NCBI RefSeq assembly: GCF_900114825.1
Contig: NZ_FOUI01000006.1
Span: 1 to 64,000 of the forward strand
Length of the DNA stretch: 64,000 bases
Reading direction: 5' to 3'
Source of the DNA: Halopseudomonas yangmingensis
Lineage (GTDB): Bacteria > Pseudomonadota > Gammaproteobacteria > Pseudomonadales > Pseudomonadaceae
The notes below the pieces were generated by a model. It worked only from the letters and a program-made list of their open reading frames with translations, did not search any database and was not told the DNA's origin. The translations under genes were made by a program, and so were the position numbers. Shown one piece after another: positions 48,778-58,012 of this stretch (its first letter is position 1; each line of letters begins with the position of its first letter).

Positions 48778-50877
48778 TCAGCTGCCGATCACACCACCAT
48801 CATTTTTCCAGATCACCACGGTTGCCGAGCGCGGCGGGTAGTTGAACAGGTCGTTGTCAGGCCAACTGCTGGTCGCTTCACCTGCCGCCCACTGCGCCGG
48901 GCTGGTGGTGGCACCCGGGTGCTGCACGTTGATGAACATGGTGCGCTGGTCCGGGGTGGTGATCACGCCGGTGATCTCCTGGCCGACCGGACCCACCAGG
49001 AAGCGGCGGATTTCTCCGGTTTGCGGGTTGGCGGCAAACATCTGGTTGTTGCCGAAGATCTCGAACACGCCGGTGTTCTGCGAGCTTTCGCCGATATCGG
49101 TCTGGATCCAGATGCGGCTGTCGCGGTCAATCCACAGACCATCCGGCGAGCTCATGTAGGCTTCTTGCCCAAGCACCTGGCCATTCAGGTCGCGACCGGT
49201 CAGGTTGACCTGGCCGGATTCGCCACCGTCGCCGGCCAACAGGAACATATCCCACTCGAAGCTGGTGGCGCTGTGATCACCGCCGGCTTCGGCCCAGCGA
49301 ATGATATGGCCATGGCGGTTGGTAACGCGCGGGTTCGGGTCATTCTCGCTGGCCGTGTTGCGCGCACTGTTGTTGGTCAGGGTGAAGTACACATCACCGT
49401 TGGCCGGGTCAACCGCGCCCCACTCCGGGCGGTCCATCGGCGTGCCACCAACCCGGTCAGCGGCCAGACGGGTGTTCACCAGCACATCGGCCTGACTGGT
49501 AAAGCCGTTGTCTGGGGTCAGGCCGTTCTGGCCATAGACCAGCGGCAGCCACTCGCCAGTGCCGTCGCTGTTGAAGCGGGCGACATACAGGATGCCGTTA
49601 TCCAGCAGGCTGCCACTGGCAGTGGCGGCGTTGTAGCTGTCGGCACTGACAAACTTGTAGATGTACTGGAAGGTCGAGTCATCACCGGAATAGCAGACTA
49701 CCGGGCGGCCCTCGGCCGCCGGGGCGAACACCACGCCTTCGTGGGCAAAGCGACCCAGTGCGGTGCGCTTCTTCGGCACGCTGTCGGGATCGAAGGGGTC
49801 AACCTCGCACATCCAGCCGAAGCAGTTGGGCTCGTTGCGGTAGTCGCCGGTGGCGTCTGCCGTCTTGATGCTGGCATCAAAGCGCACATACTGGTCCTCG
49901 CCGCTGGCTGCCAGCTCCCAGGCATAGCGGCCGCGCCCGGTGGGGCTGGCATTGACCCCGTAGCGGGCGTGCTCGCGGGGGTTGTCGCCACCGTTGCGGA
50001 AGTAGCCGGCCCAGTTCTCCTCGGAGAACATATAGGTATTCCACGGGGTGACGCCATGCGCGCAGTTGTTCAGGGTGCCCCGGGTCAGGGTACCGGTCGG
50101 GCTGTACAGGGTGCGGACAAAGCTGGAGCCGCGCACCGGGCCATGCAGCTCCATCGGGGTCAGGGCGGTAATCCGCCGGTTGAGCATGTCCGGCTGTACC
50201 GACCAGCGGTTATCCATGCCCTTGCGCACCCGTACGATGCTGATGCCGTGGGCATTCATTTCCTTGAGCACTTCATCGGTGTTGCGGGTGCCATCTCCGG
50301 CGACAATCACGCCACCACTGCCGAGTGCTTGGCCGGCATGTGAAGCATGCATGAAACGCGGCTCGACGTATTCATGGTTGAGTACCAGCAGACCGTCGGT
50401 CGAGCTGCCTTCGAACGGATCCTGACCCTCGATCGGGAAGAAGTGCATACCGTCGTGGTGCATGCCGATCTGTTCGGCCTGATCGGCGCCACTGTTGTTG
50501 ACTGAAAAGCTCGGATAGCTGCCGGTGATCGGTGTCCCCCAGGGAATGAACACCTGATAGCTGTATCCCTCGGGTACCACAATGGTATCTGCCACGCTGG
50601 TGGCGATGGCGCTGAAGCCCAGCAGGGCGGCTTCCGGGGCAGGGGTGCCGGTATCACCGCCGTCGCGGTTCGAACTGGAGCTGCTGCGGCAGCCGGCCAG
50701 GCCAATACCGAGAAAGCCGAGGGCGGCCGCGCCCATGCTGCCCTTGAGCAGATCGCGACGCGACAGGCGTGCGCGCATGACCGAGTCAAAGGTGGGGTTC
50801 GGTGACAGGTTCACCTGCGGCTCGTCACCGGCACCATGGTCTACGATGCTGATGACAGTGTTCTTTTCGCTGGACAT
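48778..50877 (-). CDS. PhoX-family protein (DUF839), Tat-exported lipoprotein
   Basis: The 699-residue protein is of the PhoX alkaline-phosphatase type: Ca/Fe-dependent monoester phosphatase beta propellers. The twin-arginine motif SRRDLLKG (Arg40-Arg41) is followed by a hydrophobic stretch that ends in the lipobox-like GLAGC (Cys63) and a Ser-rich spacer, so it may be a Tat-dependent lipoprotein. LNHEYVEPRFMH, GRFAHEGVVFAP, YSGDD and the C-terminal NVQHPGA are PhoX-family signatures. The start at 50877 has GAGGAA upstream. A single ATGACAA half-site at 50931 is not a convincing Pho box. It lies 167 bases downstream of the Mla-like lipoprotein gene. Confidence 0.85.
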   Translation of the reverse strand: MSSEKNTVISIVDHGAGDEPQVNLSPNPTFDSVMRARLSRRDLLKGSMGAAALGFLGIGLAGCRSSSSSNRDGGDTGTPAPEAALLGFSAIATSVADTIVVPEGYSYQVFIPWGTPITGSYPSFSVNNSGADQAEQIGMHHDGMHFFPIEGQDPFEGSSTDGLLVLNHEYVEPRFMHASHAGQALGSGGVIVAGDGTRNTDEVLKEMNAHGISIVRVRKGMDNRWSVQPDMLNRRITALTPMELHGPVRGSSFVRTLYSPTGTLTRGTLNNCAHGVTPWNTYMFSEENWAGYFRNGGDNPREHARYGVNASPTGRGRYAWELAASGEDQYVRFDASIKTADATGDYRNEPNCFGWMCEVDPFDPDSVPKKRTALGRFAHEGVVFAPAAEGRPVVCYSGDDSTFQYIYKFVSADSYNAATASGSLLDNGILYVARFNSDGTGEWLPLVYGQNGLTPDNGFTSQADVLVNTRLAADRVGGTPMDRPEWGAVDPANGDVYFTLTNNSARNTASENDPNPRVTNRHGHIIRWAEAGGDHSATSFEWDMFLLAGDGGESGQVNLTGRDLNGQVLGQEAYMSSPDGLWIDRDSRIWIQTDIGESSQNTGVFEIFGNNQMFAANPQTGEIRRFLVGPVGQEITGVITTPDQRTMFINVQHPGATTSPAQWAAGEATSSWPDNDLFNYPPRSATVVIWKNDGGVIGS

Positions 50878-51044
50878 CCGGAATTCCTCATCAGGGGTTG
50901 TTAAGAACCGCTCTAGGATGGGAAGGACGAATGACAAACACGCAAACAGCGGATGAAGCTTTAATGTCGTTTGGATGATTGAAGAGCGCAGGCATGGAGT
51001 CCTGCGCACCGGCTCGGTTGGTCGGCGTGCTCAGAGTGAATCTG

Positions 51045-51659
51045 TCAGGGCTCAAACCCTTGCAACTGCAGCAGGCTCCAGTCGATCAGCTCGCGAGTCA
51101 CCTGGTCCAGCGCGGCAGCCTGGGCGCGAACTACAGCAGGCACTTGCGGGTCTGCCGGTAATTGCTCTGCGCGGAAGATCCGGCTGGCTAATACCCGTCG
51201 GGCAGCCGGCTCGATCAGTCGGGCTTCCAGCTCCACAATGGCAACAGGCTGCTGGTCACGATAGACCACCTGGAAGCTCAGCAGGTCGCTGCCCAGCAGG
51301 ACATCGGCATGCAGGGCATGCTCGTCACTGCTGACACTGGACAGTGCGCCTGACTGTACAAAAGCACGTCGCAGGTGCTCGCGCACCATGGCCGGCAGAG
51401 GCTCAGTCCAGCGCGCGCCCTTGTAGCTGCTCAACTGGTCACCCTGCGGGTTGACCAGTAGTCGCGGACTGCTGTGAGCAAAACCAGCCTGCGGTGTATT
51501 GATGCGCAGCGCCAGTGGCAGTGCTTCGCCAGCCCGCTGCTCGATAGAAGGAGGCGGCATCTGGTAGAAACTTGCCGGTTGGGTTTGCGGCAGCAGCGTG
51601 CAGCCGGAAAGTAACAGGGAGGCGACCATCAGGCCTGCCAGCAACGTTTTCAGTCTCAC
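51045..51659 (-). CDS. ABC-type transport auxiliary lipoprotein (PqiC/YmbA-like)
   Basis: The 204-residue precursor has lipobox LLLSGC (Cys20). Features are the QPASFYQM beginning and the ABC_trans_aux pattern LALRINTP...LLVNPQGDQLSSYKGARWTEPLPAMVREHLRRAFVQS. Such lipoproteins sit in the outer membrane and partner MlaD/MCE proteins in lipid transport between the membranes. It starts with GTG, whose GTGA overlaps the stop of the upstream MlaD-like gene. Last gene of the transporter operon. Confidence 0.88.
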   Translation of the reverse strand: MRLKTLLAGLMVASLLLSGCTLLPQTQPASFYQMPPPSIEQRAGEALPLALRINTPQAGFAHSSPRLLVNPQGDQLSSYKGARWTEPLPAMVREHLRRAFVQSGALSSVSSDEHALHADVLLGSDLLSFQVVYRDQQPVAIVELEARLIEPAARRVLASRIFRAEQLPADPQVPAVVRAQAAALDQVTRELIDWSLLQLQGFEP

Positions 51660-52594
51660 GGTTCGAACTCCTCCATGCTGTCGCGTCCAAGCAGGAAACG
51701 CCCCGGGTTGTCTTCCAGGCGCCGGGTTATGTTGCGCAGAGCAATCAGACTTCCGCGCAGCTCGGTAATCGCAGGTTCCAGCTGGCCAAGGCCCTGCATA
51801 CCGCTACTGAAAGAGTCGCTGTTATCGGTCAGCAGTTTCTCCAGCGTTTGGCTGGTGCGGGCAATGGAAGCCAGCGCCTGCTCGGCACCATCCAGCGTGC
51901 GACTGCCCTGTTGGTTGAGCAGCCGGTCGGCGCTACCAAGCAGCAGGCTGGTCTGCTCCAGAGTGGCGCTGGCCTGACGGCTGGCCTGGCTGAGGTCGGT
52001 CAGCAGGCGCTGCAGGTCGTCGCCCTGGCCGGCGATGCTGACGGTGGCCTGCTCGATGGCAGTCAGGGTGCGGTTGAGGCTGGCGGCGTTTTCCTCGGAC
52101 AGGATGCTGCGGGCACTGGCGACCAGTTGGTTGATATTGGTCATCAGGTCTTCACCGTTGGCCAGCAGCGCGGAAATCGGTGATGGCGAGGCGATGATCT
52201 GCGGGTCTTCACCCGAGCGGCTGCGCAGTATCGGCGAGTCAGGGGTTCCGTGGCTGAGTTCGATCACCGACGTGCCGGTAATGCCGGTAAATGACAGTCG
52301 GGCACGGGTATCCTCACGCAGAGGGATATGGCTATCGACACGGATGTGCGCCAATACCCGTCTGGGGTCCTGTGGGTCAAGGCGTAGCTCGACGATATCG
52401 CCAACACGGATGCCGCTGTATTGGACAGTACTGCCTCGCGACAGGCCGCTGACGGCTTCGTTGAATACGACGGTATAGTGGTTGTAGTCACGACTCGAGC
52501 TGGTATTGCCCAGCCATATCGCAAACCCCACTGCAGCCAAGCTGCCAAGCAGGGTAAACAGGCCGATCAAAACGTGATGGGCACGGGTTTCCAT
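51656..52594 (-). CDS. MlaD-family (MCE) lipid-transport protein
   Basis: The 312-residue protein has an N-terminal membrane anchor (about 7-27: VLIGLFTLLGSLAAVGFAIWL) and one MCE domain (about 38-120) with VQYSGIRVGDIVELRLDPQDP and the ITGTSVIELSHGTPDSP end. A long C-terminal alpha-helical region of heptad-like character (about 165-300) follows. MCE proteins form periplasmic rings that conduct phospholipids. The start at 52594 has GGAG ten bases upstream and is one base from the stop of the ATPase gene. Confidence 0.9.
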   Translation of the reverse strand: METRAHHVLIGLFTLLGSLAAVGFAIWLGNTSSSRDYNHYTVVFNEAVSGLSRGSTVQYSGIRVGDIVELRLDPQDPRRVLAHIRVDSHIPLREDTRARLSFTGITGTSVIELSHGTPDSPILRSRSGEDPQIIASPSPISALLANGEDLMTNINQLVASARSILSEENAASLNRTLTAIEQATVSIAGQGDDLQRLLTDLSQASRQASATLEQTSLLLGSADRLLNQQGSRTLDGAEQALASIARTSQTLEKLLTDNSDSFSSGMQGLGQLEPAITELRGSLIALRNITRRLEDNPGRFLLGRDSMEEFEP

Positions 52595-52595
52595 A

Positions 52596-53393
52596 TCAAC
52601 AATGCTCCTTGGCAGGGGCGGTGGCGGCGAAAGCGGCGGCACGTCCGCGAGGGCCGTGGAAGTATTCCTGAATCCAGGTGTTATCGGTAGCGGCAACCCG
52701 TTCGAGAGTATCTGCTACCAATACCCTGCGTTCGGCGAGTACGGCAATGCGGTCGCAAATGGCGTACAGGGTGTCCAGATCATGAGTGACCAGAAACACG
52801 CTGAGGCCCAATGCATCGCGAAGGGTGCGGATCAGTTCGTCAAAGGCAGCGGCACCGATAGGGTCCAGGCCTGCGGTCGGCTCGTCGAGAAACAGGATGT
52901 CCGGGTCAAGTGCCAGTGCTCGTGCCAGTGCGGCACGCTTGACCATGCCGCCAGACAGCTCGGACGGGTATTTGCTTGCAGCCAGTCTGGGCAGGCCGGA
53001 TAGCGCCAGTTTCATTTGTGCCAGATGCTCTGCATCTCGACGACTCAGTCCGGCATGCTCAATCAGCGGTAAGGCAATATTCTCGGCCACCGTTAGTGAG
53101 GAAAACAGCGCGCCGCGCTGGAAGAGCACACCAAAACGGCGCTCGTAAATTGAGCGCTGAGCCTCACTGAGCGCCTGCAAGTCCTGGCCGAATACCCGAA
53201 CTGCGCCAGCGGTAGGGCGGTGCAGGCCGACGATAGAGCGGAGCAGTACCGATTTTCCGGTGCCCGAACCACCAACCACGCCAAGAATTTCGCCTTGGCG
53301 GATATCCATATCCAGGTTCTCGTGTACGGTCTGTGGTCCGAAGCGGTTGATCAGACCGCGCACCTCGACCAGCGTGTCAGCGGCTCCACTCAC
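52596..53393 (-). CDS. ABC transporter ATP-binding protein, MlaF-like
   Basis: The 265-residue ATPase has Walker A GGSGTGKSVLLRSI, the Q-loop LFQRGALFSS typical of MlaF, the signature LSGGMVKRAALARALA, Walker B DILFLDEPTAGLDP and the switch histidine in LVTHDLDTL. The start is GTG at 53393, overlapping the permease stop as GTGA. It energises the lipid transporter encoded with its neighbours. Confidence 0.94.
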   Translation of the reverse strand: MSGAADTLVEVRGLINRFGPQTVHENLDMDIRQGEILGVVGGSGTGKSVLLRSIVGLHRPTAGAVRVFGQDLQALSEAQRSIYERRFGVLFQRGALFSSLTVAENIALPLIEHAGLSRRDAEHLAQMKLALSGLPRLAASKYPSELSGGMVKRAALARALALDPDILFLDEPTAGLDPIGAAAFDELIRTLRDALGLSVFLVTHDLDTLYAICDRIAVLAERRVLVADTLERVAATDNTWIQEYFHGPRGRAAAFAATAPAKEHC

Positions 53394-54514
53394 CAGCCCA
53401 TCTCCATATAGAACATGGCGGCCAGGGCATCGACCAGAATTACCACGAAGATTGACTGAACCACGCTGGAGGTGGTGTGCTCGCCGACCGACTCGGCACT
53501 GCCGGTGACCTTGAAGCCTTCAAGGCAGCCGATTACTGCAATCAGAATGGCGAATATTGGTGCCTTGGCCATGCCAAGCACAAAGTGGCGCATCTCTATG
53601 TTCTGCTGCAGCAACCCCATAAACATGGTGGGCGAGATGTCCAGCGACAGGGCGCACACCAGTGCGCCGCCAAACAGGCCGGAAATGATCGCCACAAAGG
53701 TCAGCAAAGGCAGGGTAATGAGCATTGCCAGTACCCGTGGCAGTACCAGCATTTCCAGCGGGTTCAGGCCAAGGGCGCGAATGGCATCGATTTCTTCGTT
53801 GGCTTTCATCGAGCCAATTTGCGCGGTGAAGGCACTGGCGGTGCGACCCGCCAGCAGTATGGCTGCCAGCAGAACACCAAACTCGCGCAGAAAGGCGAAA
53901 GCAACCAGATCCACGGTGTAAATCGTGGCTCCGAACTCGGCCAGGACAGTGGCACCAAGGAAAGCTACCACGGCGCCAACCATAAAGGTCAGCAATGCCA
54001 CGATAGGTACCGCGTTGAGGGCTGTTTGTTCCAGCTGCGCGGCTATTGCCGTTGGGCGCCAGTGACCTGGGCGTACCAGATTGCGCAGCAACCCGATGAG
54101 GGTGAGACCGATAAAGCCGAACAGGTCAATGGCATGTCGATAGAAGGTCAGTGTGGCCTTGCCACTGCGTTCGAGTATGTCGATCAGCAGGCCGGGAGTG
54201 GCTTGTGGCTCAGGGGCGGGTTGCAGGCAGCTCAGGGCAACGCGACGCAACAGAGCTCGTCTCGAGCTTTCCAGGGCGTCGCTTTGCTCGCAGATGTTGA
54301 GTAGACGCTCTGCACCCAGCAGGTCAGCTATCAGTTGGGCTCCGGCGGTATCAAGGCGCTGGATGCTGGACAGTTCGACAGGGCAGTGCGGGTCTGGTGC
54401 AGATACTGAAACCAGCTCACGCAGTGCCGCGTAATGCTCCAGCGTCCAATCACCCTGCAGGGCAAGCTGGTCGCCATTGTGCTGAATGGCAGATTGGGTG
54501 GCCGGCTTGCCCAT
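53390..54514 (-). CDS. STAS-MlaE fusion permease of a lipid ABC transporter
   Basis: The 374-residue protein joins an N-terminal STAS-like domain (about 1-95, LALQGDWTLEHYAALRE and SSIQRLDTAGAQLIADLL) to an MlaE permease (about 115-374) with RPTAIAAQLEQTALNAVPIVALLTFMVG and the conserved QIGSMKANEEIDAIRALGLNPLEMLVLPR loop. In the classical Mla system the STAS protein MlaB is separate; here the domain is fused. No MlaB or MlaC gene lies in this operon. It begins 12 bases after the zapG stop. Confidence 0.92.
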   Translation of the reverse strand: MGKPATQSAIQHNGDQLALQGDWTLEHYAALRELVSVSAPDPHCPVELSSIQRLDTAGAQLIADLLGAERLLNICEQSDALESSRRALLRRVALSCLQPAPEPQATPGLLIDILERSGKATLTFYRHAIDLFGFIGLTLIGLLRNLVRPGHWRPTAIAAQLEQTALNAVPIVALLTFMVGAVVAFLGATVLAEFGATIYTVDLVAFAFLREFGVLLAAILLAGRTASAFTAQIGSMKANEEIDAIRALGLNPLEMLVLPRVLAMLITLPLLTFVAIISGLFGGALVCALSLDISPTMFMGLLQQNIEMRHFVLGMAKAPIFAILIAVIGCLEGFKVTGSAESVGEHTTSSVVQSIFVVILVDALAAMFYMEMGW

Positions 54515-54526
54515 GTGCTGGATGTG

Positions 54527-54985
54527 TCAGATATGGTGCTTGCGACTGGCGCTGAAGTCTTCGGACAGGGTGCCGGGGCTGTCTTCGGATTTCGGCGCAT
54601 AGTCGCGTGGAGGTTCCAGGCTGTCGAATGCCGCAGGCCCCTTGTCTTCCAGACTGGCAGTAGTGCTTTGCTGCATGGCCGCCAGCAGACGTTGGCGTGA
54701 TATATCGTCCGGAGCCAGTTCCATGGCGCTCTGGGTGAGGTGTTGCTGGATGTCCTGATAGTCACGGTTGAGGCGGGCTACCAGGCCGGCAGTGGTCTTG
54801 AAGTGGCCGGCGACTTCCTGCTGGTACTCCTCGAAGCGCAGCTGCAGGCTTTCCAGCTGGCGCTGGCTGCTGCCGCCTACGCCGCCACTCAGGCGGCGAG
54901 CCAGGCCGGCCACGACAACGCCAATCACCACGCCGATGGCTAGTGCGGCTGTCACGCTAATCCACAGGTTTTCGCTTGATTCCAC
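54527..54985 (-). CDS. zapG: ZapG-like (YhcB/DUF1043) envelope-division protein
   Basis: YhcB/ZapG interacts with division and elongation proteins in E. coli. The 152-residue protein has one N-terminal membrane helix (about 7-27: ISVTAALAIGVVIGVVVAGLA), then the family helix QRQLESLQLRFEEYQQEVAGHF, and a low-complexity acidic tail. I chose GTG 54985: it gives the family's short N-terminus and has GAGGG about nine bases upstream, whereas the in-frame ATG further up gives a non-homologous extension. It heads the lipid transporter genes. Confidence 0.82.
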   Translation of the reverse strand: MESSENLWISVTAALAIGVVIGVVVAGLARRLSGGVGGSSQRQLESLQLRFEEYQQEVAGHFKTTAGLVARLNRDYQDIQQHLTQSAMELAPDDISRQRLLAAMQQSTTASLEDKGPAAFDSLEPPRDYAPKSEDSPGTLSEDFSASRKHHI

Positions 54986-55168
54986 CTTCAGGTCCCTCGT
55001 ATGCAAAATGTTCAGGGAGACGGCTTGTACTGATGGACTGCGTCCGAGAGCCTTTCCCTGTGACTGGGTCAAGAGTAGGGTAACCACAATTGACCGGCAA
55101 GGCCAATTGGCCAATGGTTGCAGAGTGTGGACGCAAGGCCTGTCGGACAGGTCACGCAGGAGAAGACA

Positions 55169-55795
55169 ATGGTATTGGAAGATGAACAGCGCTTGATGAT
55201 TGACGGCCCCGCGGGGCGTCTTGAGGCGCGTTATACCCCAAGATCAGGGGCGCGGGCGCTGGCCGTGATCTGTCACCCCAATCCGCTGCACGGCGGCAGC
55301 CTGCAGAACAAGGTGGTGCATACCTTGTTGCGTGCCGCCGTAAGTTGCGGCGCGGCCAGCCTGCGTTTTAACTTTCGTGGTGTGGGTAACAGTCAGGGCG
55401 AGCATGCCAGCGGCTTTGGCGAGGTGGATGATTGTCTTGCGGCAATCGACTGGCTACGCGGCGAGGCGGGTGATCTGCCCTTGTGGCTGATGGGGTTTTC
55501 CTTTGGTGGCTATGTTGCGGCGGCTGCAGCATCGCGTTTGCCCGAATGGCCGGAGCGGCTGCTGTTGGCAGCGCCGTCGGTGGTTGCACAGCCGTTTGAT
55601 GCCCTGTTGCCGCTTGGTGGGCCGGTTTCTGTGCTGGTGCCGGCGCAGGACGAGGTGGTGCCTGCCAGCGCGCAGCGGGCGATGTTTGCCGACAGCATGC
55701 AGGCCCAGCTGGTAGAGTTTGCCGATTGCGGCCACTTCTTCCACCGGCGGCTTGGCGAGTTGCGTGATTGTGCCGAGTCGTTGCTGGCCGATTGA
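55169..55795 (+). CDS. Alpha/beta hydrolase (DUF1749/YfhR-like small family)
   Basis: The 208-residue cytosolic hydrolase has the pattern of the dienelactone-hydrolase-related family: CHPNPLHGGSLQNKVVHTLLRA, RFNFRGVGNSQGEH, the nucleophile elbow GFSFGGYV (Ser about 103), a C-terminal acid near PAQDEVVP and the catalytic His in CGHFFHRR. GGAG precedes the ATG at 55169. The substrate is unknown. It lies 63 bases before zapE and is divergent from zapG, the common Pseudomonas order. Confidence 0.83.
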   Translation: MVLEDEQRLMIDGPAGRLEARYTPRSGARALAVICHPNPLHGGSLQNKVVHTLLRAAVSCGAASLRFNFRGVGNSQGEHASGFGEVDDCLAAIDWLRGEAGDLPLWLMGFSFGGYVAAAAASRLPEWPERLLLAAPSVVAQPFDALLPLGGPVSVLVPAQDEVVPASAQRAMFADSMQAQLVEFADCGHFFHRRLGELRDCAESLLAD

Positions 55796-55858
55796 TTGCC
55801 AAGCGCCGGGGCGGGCGGGTACATTATCGACCCCCCGCTATCCAGCCAGGAATGGTCG

Positions 55859-56950
55859 ATGACCCCGCTCGAACGCTACCAATCCGATCTTCAGCGCCCT
55901 GATTTTATCCATGATCCTGCCCAGCAGCGTGCAGTCGAGCATTTGCAGCGCCTGTTTGATGAGCTGGTGGCGAGCGAGAACACAAGGAAGGGCGGTTTGC
56001 TGGGCAAGCTGCACAAGCGTCGCGAGCCGGTCAAGGGGCTGTATTTCTGGGGCGGCGTCGGTCGCGGCAAGACTTATCTGGTCGACACCTTTTTCGATGC
56101 CTTGCCGTTCCAGCGCAAGATGCGCACCCACTTTCACCGGTTCATGCAGCGTGTACACCAGGAACTGAAAGGTCTCAAGGGTGAAAAAAATCCGTTAACC
56201 CTGATCGCCCGGCGCTTTGCCAACGAGGCGAGGGTAATCTGTTTTGACGAGTTCTTTGTGTCCGATATCACTGATGCGATGATTCTGGCCACCCTGCTGG
56301 ATGAGTTGTTCAGGAACGGCGTGACACTGGTAGCGACCTCCAACATAGTGCCTGACGGGCTGTACAAGGACGGCTTGCAGCGTGCGAGATTCGTGCCGGC
56401 GATCGATCTGCTGAATCGTTATACCGAAGTGGTGAACGTCGATAATGGCGTGGACTATCGCCTGCGCGCCCTTGAACAGGCCGAGCTCTATCATTGGCCG
56501 CTGGATGACGGAGCGGATGCCAGTCTGCGTCGCAGTTTCGAGAGTTTGGTGCCGGATATCGACGAGGTATGCGAGGGCGAGGTGCTGACCATCGAGAACC
56601 GTCCAATCCGCTCGTTGCGTGTGTGTGAGGATGTCGCCTGGTTCGAATTCCGCGAGCTCTGTGATGGCCCGCGCAGCCAGAATGACTATATTGAACTGGC
56701 CAAGATATTCCATGCGGTACTGCTGGCGAATGTCGAGCAGATGAGTGTAGCTACCGATGATATTGCCCGGCGCTTCGTCAATATGGTGGACGAGTTCTAC
56801 GACCGTAACGTCAAACTGATCATTTCTGCCGATGTCGAACTCAAGGATCTGTATGCTGGTGGGCGACTGGATTTCGAGTTTCAGCGTACGCTCAGTCGTC
56901 TGCTGGAAATGCAGTCTCACGAATTCCTCTCACGTCCGCACCGGCCCTGA
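55859..56950 (+). CDS. zapE: Cell-division AFG1-family ATPase ZapE
   Basis: ZapE is an ATPase that associates with the FtsZ ring. The 363-residue protein begins with TPLERYQSDLQRPDFIHDPAQQRAVEHLQRL, has Walker A GGVGRGKTYLVDTFF (about 64), Walker B VICFDEFFVSD, and ATSNIVPDGLYKDGLQRARFVPAI. The start at 55859 has AGGAA upstream. Its stop abuts the end of the convergent AraC/GlxA-type gene (56950/56951). Confidence 0.94.
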   Translation: MTPLERYQSDLQRPDFIHDPAQQRAVEHLQRLFDELVASENTRKGGLLGKLHKRREPVKGLYFWGGVGRGKTYLVDTFFDALPFQRKMRTHFHRFMQRVHQELKGLKGEKNPLTLIARRFANEARVICFDEFFVSDITDAMILATLLDELFRNGVTLVATSNIVPDGLYKDGLQRARFVPAIDLLNRYTEVVNVDNGVDYRLRALEQAELYHWPLDDGADASLRRSFESLVPDIDEVCEGEVLTIENRPIRSLRVCEDVAWFEFRELCDGPRSQNDYIELAKIFHAVLLANVEQMSVATDDIARRFVNMVDEFYDRNVKLIISADVELKDLYAGGRLDFEFQRTLSRLLEMQSHEFLSRPHRP

Positions 56951-58009
56951 TCAGCCGTCCTGGCGGTGATCGTGCCGGGGTGTTTTGCGATGAAGGTGTT
57001 GCCGGTACTGGCTGGGTGAGAAGCCGGTGTGTTCGCGAAATAGCCGGGCAAAGAAGCTGGCGTCGTCGTAGCCGACCTGATAGCTGATGCTCTTGATGCT
57101 TCGGGTGCTGCCGGCCAGCAGATTTTTCGAGTGCTCCATGCGCAGGCGCTGCAGGTACTGCAGTGGCTTGTCGCCGGTAGCCGCCTGAAAGCGGCGAATG
57201 AAATTCCGTGCACTCATGCCGTGCTGCTCGGCCAAGTCCTCGAAGCGGAAGCTTTCCGCCAGATTGTCTTCAAGCCACTCCTGGACCTGCAGGATCACCG
57301 GGTCCTGATGCATTTTCTGACCGCCAAAGCCCATTACGCCAGGCCGGTAGCTGCGCTGGGTTTCATACAGCGCATCGCGCGCCACATCCTGGGCAACCTT
57401 GCTGCCGCACAGTTGTTCTATCAGGTGCAAATACATATCACAGGCGGAACTGACACCGGCAGCACAGAAAATCCGTTCGGTTTCTGTCAGGTGGCGGTCG
57501 CGGTTCAGTTGGACGCGCGGAAAGCGTTGCTCAAATTCGCGGTAAAAGCGCCAGTAGGTAGTGGCTTCGTGGCCGTCCAGCAGGCCGGCGGCGGCAGCCC
57601 AGAACACGCCATTGGCGGTGCAGCATATCAGGCTGCCCTGTGCGTGCTGGTGTGCCAGCCAGTCGGGGAGTTGTGCATGTGTTTGCAGGAGCGTATCGAA
57701 GTCGGCCCAGAAAGCGGGAAGGATGATCAGTGCCGGTTGCAGGGTTGTCAGCGCCGCGTCAATCGGCAGCAGCTCGCCGCTGAACCCGGTTGCGGCAGGT
57801 GTTTCGCCGGCAATGCGGATTTCAAGCTGCGGCTGGTCAGGCCCCTGGCTGCGCAACGCCGCCATATGGAATACATCGCGAGCCATGGTCAGGGTTGAGC
57901 CGATAACACCGTCGGTGGCAAGGATGACAATCTGGCGGTGCTGCCGGCCGTCATTGCTGGTCCGGGCGGGCAATCCGGCACCGCTATTGCTGCAGAATAA
58001 TGCAGGCAT
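56951..58009 (-). CDS. GlxA-family AraC transcriptional regulator with DJ-1/PfpI domain
   Basis: The 352-residue protein has an N-terminal DJ-1/PfpI (class-I amidotransferase-like) domain of about 25-205, with the elbow SLICCTANGVFWAAAAGLL, and a C-terminal AraC DNA-binding domain (about 240-335): LAESFRFEDLAEQHGMSARNFIRRFQAATGDKPLQYLQRLRMEHSK and VGYDDASFFARLFREHTGFSPSQYRQ. Relatives control carnitine, choline or arginine catabolism. It follows the aldo/keto reductase gene by three bases, so they form one operon. Ligand unknown. Confidence 0.9.
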   Translation of the reverse strand: MPALFCSNSGAGLPARTSNDGRQHRQIVILATDGVIGSTLTMARDVFHMAALRSQGPDQPQLEIRIAGETPAATGFSGELLPIDAALTTLQPALIILPAFWADFDTLLQTHAQLPDWLAHQHAQGSLICCTANGVFWAAAAGLLDGHEATTYWRFYREFEQRFPRVQLNRDRHLTETERIFCAAGVSSACDMYLHLIEQLCGSKVAQDVARDALYETQRSYRPGVMGFGGQKMHQDPVILQVQEWLEDNLAESFRFEDLAEQHGMSARNFIRRFQAATGDKPLQYLQRLRMEHSKNLLAGSTRSIKSISYQVGYDDASFFARLFREHTGFSPSQYRQHLHRKTPRHDHRQDG

Positions 58010-58012
58010 GAC

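Noticed and set aside
50925-50950. Possible Pho box upstream of the PhoX-type gene
   Set aside because: Only one half-site (ATGACAA on the + strand) fits; the second repeat at the 11-base spacing is absent.
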